From: Nitrospira sp.
GTDB taxonomy: Bacteria; Nitrospirota; Nitrospiria; Nitrospirales; Nitrospiraceae
Assembly (NCBI GenBank): GCA_025935475.1
Contig: JAICVE010000226.1
Location: 1 to 5,297, forward strand
Reading direction: 5' to 3'
DNA: 5,297 bases
In this document: positions 1 to 4,599 of the stretch, one piece after another
Layout: the number at the start of each line of letters is the position of its first letter
Position numbering within the stretch: the stretch's first letter is position 1
Position numbers and translations under genes: made by a program
Notes under the pieces: generated by a model
What the model was told of the DNA's origin: nothing
The model's database searches: none
Seen by the model: only the letters and a program-made list of their open reading frames with translations

Positions 1-98
1 AAGTCGCCCCGAGCTATGTCTTCCTCGCGTCGCCGGATTCATCCTATACGACCGGCCAAGTGTTGCATCCCAACGGAGGCACGATCGTCAATGGATGA
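1..98 (+). CDS. Short-chain dehydrogenase/reductase (SDR), C-terminal fragment
   Basis: Only the last 31 codons (from base 3) and the TGA stop at 96-98 are inside the window; the gene begins off the left edge. The visible peptide ends in TGQVLHPNGGTIVNG, preceded by APSYVFLASPDSSY. This closely matches the C-terminus of classical NAD(P)-dependent SDR oxidoreductases of the E. coli YghA / Bacillus YhxC-YhdF type, where the 'A..YVFLAS....Y.TGQVLH.NGG' stretch forms the last strand and helix of the Rossmann fold and ends in the same '(T)IVNG' tail. Those enzymes are cytosolic and reduce or oxidise small alcohols, aldehydes or sugars; several belong to general-stress regulons. The cofactor motif and the catalytic Ser-Tyr-Lys lie off the window, so substrate and activity cannot be judged. 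The hemerythrin gene follows 47 bases downstream on the same strand, so co-transcription is likely. Confidence 0.85.
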   Translation, partial: VAPSYVFLASPDSSYTTGQVLHPNGGTIVNG

Positions 99-130
99 GG
101 CGAGAGGCGCAAGGCGTTGTTCATGAATGC

Positions 131-139
131 AAGGAGGAG
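131..139 (+). promoter_or_regulatory. Strong Shine-Dalgarno that fixes the hemerythrin start at 146
   Basis: AAGGAGGAG lies 6 bases before the ATG at 146. The open frame extends upstream to an ATG at 95 that overlaps the SDR stop in an ATGA arrangement, but its nearest purine-rich stretch (GGAGG at 75-79) is about 15 bases away. The 17 extra residues also look unlike a hemerythrin N-terminus. The start at 146 is therefore preferred. Confidence 0.8.
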
Positions 140-145
140 AATCCC

Positions 146-763
146 ATGGCCAAGCGGACTCCGAAGTCTAAAAGCTCACAACCCCAAGATGCAGTCCAGT
201 TGTTGAAAGCCGATCACAAACAGGTGCGCAAGCTGTTCGAACAATTCCATGACGCATCGGATGATGACAAAGGATCCATCGCGTCGCGGCTGTTCACCGA
301 GTTGGATATTCACTCGAAGGTGGAGGAGGAACTGTTTTACCCGGCCGTGCAGTCCAAGCTCGACTCGCTGGGCTATGAAACGCAGGGCAACGGGCTCGAC
401 GTCACGGACGACGGCGAGATCGACCCGGAAAGCGAAAGCGCCATCGATGAAATCGACGGTGCCGAGCTCGAGGAACTCGATGACGAAGACGAGGAGGAAG
501 CAGAGTCGGAAATCATCACGGCCGCCTACGATAGCCACAGCATGGTCAAGGACCTGATTCAACAGCTCCGGACTCTCGACGCGAAAAGCAGCGATTTTCG
601 GGACCTGTTTTCGGAATTGGAGGATGCCGTCATCGAGCATGTCATGGAGGAGGAGGAGGCGATTCTTCCGTTGGCGGCAGCCCAACTCGATGTGCAGACG
701 CTCGGGATGACGATGCAGCGGCGGAAGGACGATCTCACGTCGCAATCGCCCCTCGCCGCCTAA
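146..763 (+). CDS. Hemerythrin HHE domain protein with a long acidic insert
   Basis: The product has 205 residues and is a four-helix HHE cation-binding protein, predicted to hold a non-heme di-iron centre and act in the cytosol; it has no signal peptide or membrane segment. Family members bind O2 or NO, sense redox state, or store and detoxify iron. The ligand pattern is visible: His24 (LKADHKQV), His56 with Glu60 (IHSKVEEELFYP), His131 (YDSHSMV) and His165 with Glu169 (EHVMEEEEAILP). The first 11 residues are basic (K/R-rich). The oddity is residues 72-134: 63 residues without any Lys or Arg and with about 25 Asp/Glu, lying between the two H..HxxxE half-motifs. The second hemerythrin of this window has only 25 residues from its Glu69 to its His94, against 71 (Glu60 to His131) here, so about 46 residues are inserted. 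Fold is confident; ligand and partner are unknown. Confidence 0.9.
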   Translation: MAKRTPKSKSSQPQDAVQLLKADHKQVRKLFEQFHDASDDDKGSIASRLFTELDIHSKVEEELFYPAVQSKLDSLGYETQGNGLDVTDDGEIDPESESAIDEIDGAELEELDDEDEEEAESEIITAAYDSHSMVKDLIQQLRTLDAKSSDFRDLFSELEDAVIEHVMEEEEAILPLAAAQLDVQTLGMTMQRRKDDLTSQSPLAA

Positions 764-830
764 CGTGCCCGATGAGGAATGCGCAACTGGAGGTGTCTTG
801 CACCGATTACACAGCGCGATGGAGCATGAA

Positions 831-859
831 CGATCCGGGCGCGCCCCCGTTTCGGATCG
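831..859 (+). repeat. Inverted repeat / hairpin, 7-bp stem
   Basis: CGATCCG (831-837) pairs perfectly with CGGATCG (853-859) around a 15-base, GC-rich centre; two G-U pairs could extend the stem inward. No T-run follows, so it is not a standard terminator. It may be part of the hemerythrin mRNA 3' end or a protein-binding dyad. Confidence 0.5.
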
Positions 860-864
860 CTCGT

Positions 865-895
865 CATTGAGCCTGAGAGTCGCCCACTCTCAATG
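865..895 (+). repeat. Two mutually exclusive overlapping hairpins
   Basis: CATTGAG (865-871) can pair with CTCAATG (889-895), while TGAGAGT (874-880) can pair with ACTCTCA (886-892) around a 5-base loop. The right-hand arms share bases 889-892, so only one stem can form fully at a time. This is a switch-like layout, though chance cannot be excluded for 7-bp stems. Confidence 0.45.
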
Positions 896-942
896 TCATG
901 ACCGCCCCACCGTGTCGAACAACGTTCGGCGCAAGACGGCAT

Positions 943-969
943 AGGCAGAGGAGCAACGCTCCTCTGCCT
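943..969 (+). terminator. Perfect 12-bp hairpin, terminator-like
   Basis: AGGCAGAGGAGC (943-954) is the exact reverse complement of GCTCCTCTGCCT (958-969), with a 3-base AAC loop. The stem is very stable and lies 180 bases past the hemerythrin stop. Only two Ts directly follow on the plus strand, and no T-run precedes it for the minus strand, so intrinsic termination would be weak by E. coli rules. Alternatives are an mRNA 3'-end stabiliser or a dyad for an activator of the promoter near 1113-1128, whose predicted start is about 180 bases away. Confidence 0.5.
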
Positions 970-1013
970 TACCTCATGTACGGGGTGACATTCCGCAAGA
1001 ATCGACCGACAGC

Positions 1014-1031
1014 TTGTCCCGGAAGAGACAA
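1014..1031 (+). promoter_or_regulatory. Candidate upstream activator dyad (TGT-N10-ACA)
   Basis: TTGTC (1014-1018) and GACAA (1027-1031) form a dyad with 8 bases between the arms; read more narrowly it is TGT-N10-ACA. That is the form of NifA-type enhancer sites and resembles dyads of other sigma-54 enhancer-binding proteins. Its centre is about 116 bases upstream of the start predicted from the -24/-12 element at 1113-1128, a normal enhancer distance. Short and therefore possibly fortuitous; the regulator is not identified. Confidence 0.35.
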
Positions 1032-1112
1032 CTCGCGCAGCGGCAGAGCCCCACATCGCACCAGAATCAATCCAGTCTCAGCGAATCCAATGAGCACAGA
1101 ATCCGGAACGGC

Positions 1113-1128
1113 TGGCCCTGCTTTTGCA
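1113..1128 (+). promoter_or_regulatory. Sigma-54 (RpoN) -24/-12 promoter candidate
   Basis: The 16 bases TGGCCCTGCTTTTGCA match the RpoN consensus TGGCACG-N4-TTGCW at every defined position except two (A to C and G to T in the -24 half). The invariant GG (1114-1115) and GC (1126-1127) are separated by exactly 10 bases. Transcription would begin near 1139, giving a leader of about 36 bases before the ATG at 1175 with its own ribosome site. This also argues against the upstream TTG start at 1124, which overlaps the -12 element. Confidence 0.6.
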
Positions 1129-1174
1129 CAAACCCATGCCGAGTCGCTCAACACCAATAGACGAGGAGTCACTC

Positions 1175-1582
1175 ATGGAAAACCAGACTACTGAGAGGCG
1201 GCCCGACGTGCTGCGCACGCTCCTAATCGGACGGCGATCGACGCTCCAACGTGAAATCGATCATCTCATTGCGCAACACCGGGACAACCATACGCACTTC
1301 CGTGACAACTCCGTCCTCGACGTGGAGGACATGTCGTTGCGCGACGCCACCGGCGCCCAGCAGATTGCACTCCTCGAAGCCCGTACACAAGAACGGATCC
1401 AACTGGACGAGGCATTGCGCAGACTCGACGAGGGCACCTACGGGATCTGCGAGGATTGTGAAGCTCCCATCTCCCCGGCCAGGCTTCGAGCACTCCCCTT
1501 TGCACGGCGATGCGTGGCCTGCCAGGAGCAATATGAGCTGTTCGAGAACATCATGCGACGCGAAGACCGCGAAGAGATCTAA
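1175..1582 (+). CDS. DksA/TraR family C4 zinc-finger regulator
   Basis: The 135-residue product is predicted to enter the RNA polymerase secondary channel and modulate initiation, with or without ppGpp, as DksA-family proteins do. An N-terminal coiled-coil hairpin (about 12-86) is followed by a C4 zinc finger: Cys92-x2-Cys95-x17-Cys113-x2-Cys116. Aligned without gaps from the zinc finger, Asp49 and Asp52 fall on E. coli DksA Asp71 and Asp74 at the coiled-coil tip; the following Ala76 position is Ser54 here (DVEDMS), so the functional acidic tip seems kept. It is slightly shorter than E. coli DksA (151 residues) and much longer than F-plasmid TraR. The start at 1175 is chosen because GAGGAG (1163-1168) sits 6 bases upstream; in-frame starts at 1124 (TTG) and 1136 (ATG) precede or abut the predicted transcript start. 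The second hemerythrin follows after 9 bases, with its ribosome site touching this stop codon, indicating one operon. Whether it is the housekeeping DksA or a specialised paralog is unknown. Confidence 0.9.
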   Translation: MENQTTERRPDVLRTLLIGRRSTLQREIDHLIAQHRDNHTHFRDNSVLDVEDMSLRDATGAQQIALLEARTQERIQLDEALRRLDEGTYGICEDCEAPISPARLRALPFARRCVACQEQYELFENIMRREDREEI

Positions 1583-1591
1583 GGAGGATTC

Positions 1592-2134
1592 ATGCGCGAA
1601 GGCCGATCACACAACGACGACATGGAAGAACGCGAGATGGAGGAAGGAGAAGGGGGCGAGGACGTCTTCGAAATGTTGAAGACTGATCATCGCCATGTGC
1701 AAGACCTTTTTACGAAGTTTGAGGACGCCGATAAACGGGCTCGCGCGTCGGTTGCCGACGAGACCCTGACGGCTCTGGAAGTCCATGCGGCGCTGGAGGA
1801 GGAATTGGTCTACCCCGCCATTGCCGAAGTGATTGACGACGAAGACCTGGTCAATGAGGCCAAGGAAGAACATCACGTGGCCAAGCTCTTGATCAAAGAG
1901 CTGCGCAAGATGGATGCAGAAGACGAAGGGTTTTCGACCAAGTTCAAGGTCTTGGGCGAGTTGGTTGGGCATCATATCGAAGAAGAAGAGGGAGAAATGT
2001 TCCCTCAAGCCCAGGAAGGCGGATTTGAGCCCAAAAGCATCTCCGATGAAGTCTCCAAGCGCAAAGGCAGATTGATGCAGAAATACGAAGGCGGCAAAAA
2101 GTCGTCAGGGTCACGACGAAAAAAGGCCGCCTAG
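1592..2134 (+). CDS. Hemerythrin HHE domain protein (compact paralog)
   Basis: The 180-residue cytosolic protein has one HHE four-helix domain. Predicted di-iron ligands are His33 (LKTDHRHV), His65 with Glu69 (EVHAALEEELVYP), His94 (KEEHHVAK) and His128 with Glu132 (HHIEEEEGEMFP). His94 aligns with His131 of the upstream hemerythrin; the neighbouring His95 and His127 are extra. The core is preceded by an acidic N-terminal extension (about 9-24) and ends in a strongly basic, Lys/Arg-rich tail (about 156-178) that might contact nucleic acid or membrane; that is inference. It lacks the acidic insert of its paralog. AAGGAGG at 1581-1587 lies 4 bases before the ATG and overlaps the TAA of the DksA/TraR-type gene, so the two are almost certainly co-transcribed and probably translationally coupled. 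A role in O2, NO or redox response alongside the RNA-polymerase regulator is plausible but not shown. Confidence 0.9.
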   Translation: MREGRSHNDDMEEREMEEGEGGEDVFEMLKTDHRHVQDLFTKFEDADKRARASVADETLTALEVHAALEEELVYPAIAEVIDDEDLVNEAKEEHHVAKLLIKELRKMDAEDEGFSTKFKVLGELVGHHIEEEEGEMFPQAQEGGFEPKSISDEVSKRKGRLMQKYEGGKKSSGSRRKKAA

Positions 2135-2142
2135 AGCGAAAC

Positions 2143-2205
2143 CCGGTCGCCGCCTGCGGGCCCTGAGTTCTTCACTGGGACCAACCTGCAGGCTGGCGCG
2201 ACCGG
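2143..2205 (+). other. Composite long hairpin between hemerythrin and membrane-protein gene
   Basis: Three nested helices can stack: CCGGTCGC (2143-2150) with GCGACCGG (2198-2205), GCCTGC (2152-2157) with GCAGGC (2188-2193), and CCCTGA (2161-2166) with TCA (2172-2174) plus GGG (2177-2179) across a 2-base bulge. No T-run follows. It may end or stabilise the hemerythrin transcript or control read-through into the gene at 2262. In a GC-rich spacer some pairing is expected, but the nested order is notable. Confidence 0.45.
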
Positions 2206-2261
2206 TCAGGCGCCTTCGGCAACAATGGAGGTCAGCCGTCGGACCGCCGAGGAAGACCGCC

Positions 2262-2735
2262 ATGCACGTCGGCGAGACATTGATCTGGGGCCTGCTGGCC
2301 ACTGGTCTCTTGACGACACTCCTGCGTGTCGGCCAGGCGCTGCATCTCACTCGGATGGACACAACCCTGCTGCTTGGCACGATGGTCACTCCTGATCGGG
2401 ATCGTGCCAAGGTCATTGGCTTTGTCATTCACTTCATCAACGGCTGGTGGATTGCACTCATCTACGTGCTGTTCTTCCATGCCTTTGGCATGGCGACGTG
2501 GTGGCTGGGTGCACTGATGGGAATTGCACACACGGCATTTATTCTGGTTGCCGTGCTCCCCTCCCTCCCCGGCCTTCATCCCCGAATGGCTTCCGACAGC
2601 ACCGGTCCGCGTCCGACGAGAATGCTCGAGCCACCAGGCTTCCTGGCGTTGAACTACGGGTATCGGACCCCGTTAGCGGTGTTGATCGCCCACATTGCCT
2701 ACGGCACTGTGCTTGGGGCCTTTTATCGGCTCTAG
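2262..2735 (+). CDS. Small multipass membrane protein of unknown function
   Basis: I do not recognise a characterised family. The 157-residue product has four likely membrane helices: about 5-22, 50-75, 78-100 and 137-155, with a hydrophilic loop of about 35 residues (103-136) rich in Pro, Arg and Ser before the last one. Histidines sit within or at the edge of three of them (His57 and His73; His90; His144), and small-residue motifs such as IHFING (56-61), GIAH (87-90), PGLHP (103-107) and IAHIAYG (142-148) look like conserved family signatures. The pattern could suggest metal or heme binding or proton handling, but no catalytic motif is recognised. ATG 2262 is preceded by GAGGAA (2249-2254) with a 7-base gap. 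The gene lies 127 bases past the second hemerythrin and may belong to that operon. It converges on the GH15 gene, with 22 bases between the stop codons and no evident terminator there. Confidence 0.75.
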   Translation: MHVGETLIWGLLATGLLTTLLRVGQALHLTRMDTTLLLGTMVTPDRDRAKVIGFVIHFINGWWIALIYVLFFHAFGMATWWLGALMGIAHTAFILVAVLPSLPGLHPRMASDSTGPRPTRMLEPPGFLALNYGYRTPLAVLIAHIAYGTVLGAFYRL

Positions 2736-2757
2736 CACCCGCCTCGATTGATCCGGC

Positions 2758-4599
2758 CTATGCTTTCTCCGCAACGCTCAACAGGGCGCCAAGATGCGCC
2801 ACATGGGTCAACGCGAGAGGAAAGTTTCCAAGAAATTCGCCGTCCTGATGGCGGATTTCTTCGGGAAATAATCCCAGATCATTCGCGTGAGGCGCCAGGC
2901 GAGCCAGGAGGCCTTGGGCCTCCTCCGGTCGCCCGGCGGCGGCCAGTGCTTGCACCAACCAAAAGCTGCATGGCAGGAAGGCCCCTTCCTCGCGGCCGGT
3001 CCCCTGCTCCGCGATATAGCGGTAGACGAGGGGACCGCGCGTCAGCCACCGCTGGATCGTCGAAATCGTGGAGATCATCAGGGGATCGCGGCCATCGATG
3101 AAGCCCGTGAGCCCGAACGTGAGCGCGGCGGCATCCAGCCTGGTGCCTCCAAGAACCTGGACGAAGCTACGGCGGGTCTTGGAATACCCGGACTTCAAGA
3201 TGGCGTGCATCAACGCCTCCCGCGCCTGACTCCACGCCGCCGTTGAAGGCTTGACGCCCAGCTTTCGGGCCAGACGTTCGACGCGATCCAACGCCGTCCA
3301 ACACATGACTTTCGAATGAACGTAGTGTCGCGCTTCACCGCGGATCTCCCAAATTCCGTGATCTGGATAAGGCCAGGACATGGACAGAATATTCCCGACC
3401 TCGACGATCCAGCGTTTGGTGTCACGGTCGACCGGATAGCCTGCCTCCACAGAGAGCGAGATCGTATCGAGCACCTCTCCGTAGACGTCGAGCTGCTCCT
3501 GGGCGAACGCGGCATTACCAAGCCGAACCGGTTGTGAGCGCCGATATCCTTCGAGAAAGGGCCATGACCGTTCAGGGATCGACGCCTCCCCATGCAGGGT
3601 GTACATGACTTGTAATTCTGGATAGGTCAGCGTGGTGGCGTGTGTCATCCATTGCGTGAATGCCAAGGCCTCCGCATCGAATCCAAGACGGAAAAACGCA
3701 TGGGCCGTAAAGGAGGCGTCGCGGAGCCAGCAATAGCGATAGTCCCAATTGAGGTCGCCCCCCAATCGTTCTGGCAGGGAAGTGGTCGGCGCAGCGACAA
3801 TGGCGCCTGATGGCGCATAGCTGAGCAACTTCAGCGTAATCGCGCTTCGGATGGCCTGATCCCGCTGTGCGCCTTCGTACCGGCAACTGCGCGACCAACC
3901 GATCCAATAGTCCCGCGTTTCCGCAATCGCCTCCTCCGCTTCGATCAAGTGCGGGTACACGCCCGGGGCTTCCTCGGTATAGACCAACCACAACGTCAGG
4001 CTGTCGCCTCGCGAAACCCGAGCACGCCCGCTCAAGAAACCGGGACTGATCTCCATTGGGCTATTCACGGCGACAAAGATCATCCGTCCTCCGAAATCGG
4101 CGCAATACCCGGCGCGTCCTCGTTGTACGAAGGACGGAACCGTTCGCCCGTCGTCCGGACGTAGTTTGATCTTGATTGAGAACTCCACCGTACCGTCCAG
4201 TCCTTCGATGCGACGCAGGACTTGACGCAGCGGGAATCGCGCCGGGGCCTGCCCTCCGTCCGCTGCGACAGGCATCAGATCGGTCAGCTGCGCCCTTCCA
4301 TGGGTGGTTTCAAATTCTGTGGTGAGGACCGCTGTATGGCCTTGGTAGGCGCGTTTCGTCCGGAAAAAGGACGTCGGATTCACTTCGCAGTACCCGCCCT
4401 GCTCCCAGTCGAGCAAACGGTTGAAGCATGACGGACTGTCGAAGCGCGGCAGACACAGCCAGTCAATCGATCCACGACTGGACACGAGCGCGCCGGTCCG
4501 GCAGTCGCCGACCAGCGCATAGTCGTGAATCGGGGGATACGCAGTGAACGGCAGGCACGCGCGCTGATCTCTTTCAGGTTTCGATGTCAAACCCGTCAT
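2758..4599 (-). CDS. Glycoside hydrolase family 15 protein (glucoamylase/trehalase-like)
   Basis: The 613-residue product is a full-length bacterial GH15 enzyme. These are inverting alpha-glucosidases releasing glucose from alpha-glucans, isomalto-oligosaccharides or, in the mycobacterial type, trehalose. The N-terminal beta-sandwich begins with the family signature IHDYALVGDCRTGALVSS (24-41) and SIDWLCLPRFDSPSCF (44-59). The (alpha/alpha)6 barrel shows NWDYRYCWLRDA (284-295), DHGIWEIRG (413-421, Glu418 the probable general acid), HYVHSKVMCW (425-434), EEGAFLPCSFWL (537-548, Glu538 the probable base) and a terminal GNFPLALTHVAHL (591-603). No signal peptide is seen, so it should be cytosolic, suiting storage glycogen or trehalose breakdown. 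The frame overlaps the upstream rhodanese gene by 26 bases, implying coupled expression. The ATG at 4599 touches its only good ribosome site, so a TTG start three codons later (4590) is a serious alternative. Family is certain; substrate is not. Confidence 0.93.
   Translation of the reverse strand: MTGLTSKPERDQRACLPFTAYPPIHDYALVGDCRTGALVSSRGSIDWLCLPRFDSPSCFNRLLDWEQGGYCEVNPTSFFRTKRAYQGHTAVLTTEFETTHGRAQLTDLMPVAADGGQAPARFPLRQVLRRIEGLDGTVEFSIKIKLRPDDGRTVPSFVQRGRAGYCADFGGRMIFVAVNSPMEISPGFLSGRARVSRGDSLTLWLVYTEEAPGVYPHLIEAEEAIAETRDYWIGWSRSCRYEGAQRDQAIRSAITLKLLSYAPSGAIVAAPTTSLPERLGGDLNWDYRYCWLRDASFTAHAFFRLGFDAEALAFTQWMTHATTLTYPELQVMYTLHGEASIPERSWPFLEGYRRSQPVRLGNAAFAQEQLDVYGEVLDTISLSVEAGYPVDRDTKRWIVEVGNILSMSWPYPDHGIWEIRGEARHYVHSKVMCWTALDRVERLARKLGVKPSTAAWSQAREALMHAILKSGYSKTRRSFVQVLGGTRLDAAALTFGLTGFIDGRDPLMISTISTIQRWLTRGPLVYRYIAEQGTGREEGAFLPCSFWLVQALAAAGRPEEAQGLLARLAPHANDLGLFPEEIRHQDGEFLGNFPLALTHVAHLGALLSVAEKA

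Larger units (their letters stand above)
764..1174 (+). other. Gene-free regulatory stretch between hemerythrin and the DksA/TraR-type gene
   Basis: I find no convincing gene in these 411 bases on either strand; the open frames crossing it have no recognisable motif and lack good ribosome sites. It holds a small hairpin (792-804, GGTGT/GCACC), three stronger inverted repeats (831-859, 865-895, 943-969), a TTGTC-N8-GACAA dyad (1014-1031), and a -24/-12 promoter candidate (1113-1128). The arrangement suggests 3' end formation for the hemerythrin transcript in the left half and a regulated promoter in the right half. No tRNA, riboswitch or known ncRNA was recognised. Confidence 0.6.

Noticed and set aside
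95..145. Upstream ATG for the first hemerythrin, overlapping the SDR stop as ATGA
   Set aside because: Attractive as a coupling overlap, but it lacks a ribosome site at normal distance, while AAGGAGGAG lies 6 bases before the ATG at 146.
643..660. (GAG)n run that looks like an internal Shine-Dalgarno or slippage repeat
   Set aside because: It simply encodes the conserved EEEE of the HxxxE ligand motif; no in-frame or shifted start of a meaningful product follows.
176..745. Long open frame on the minus strand opposite the first hemerythrin (189 codons)
   Set aside because: It is the antisense of a Glu/Asp/Lys-rich gene whose codons rarely give stops in reverse; its product has no recognisable motif, and the plus-strand frame has clear family signatures.
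1124..1174. TTG start at 1124 or ATG at 1136 for the DksA/TraR-type gene
   Set aside because: The TTG lies inside the predicted -12 promoter element and the ATG is at or before the predicted transcript start; neither has a ribosome site, while the ATG at 1175 does.
760..1194. Overlapping plus- and minus-strand frames of 67-98 codons in the intergenic region
   Set aside because: Composition is Arg/Ser/Pro-rich as expected from random GC-rich DNA, the frames overlap one another on both strands, and no motifs or ribosome sites support them.
1607..2008. Minus-strand open frame opposite the second hemerythrin
   Set aside because: Same antisense effect: Leu/Phe/Val-rich nonsense from GAA/GAG/AAG codons, no ribosome site, and it conflicts with a well-supported gene.
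2736..2757. Possible bidirectional terminator between the converging genes
   Set aside because: The 22-base gap contains no convincing stem or T-run; only short chance complementarities are present.
2758..4599. Several plus-strand frames of 60-119 codons and minus-strand alternative frames within the GH15 gene
   Set aside because: All lie inside a full-length, motif-complete GH15 reading frame and carry no recognisable protein features.
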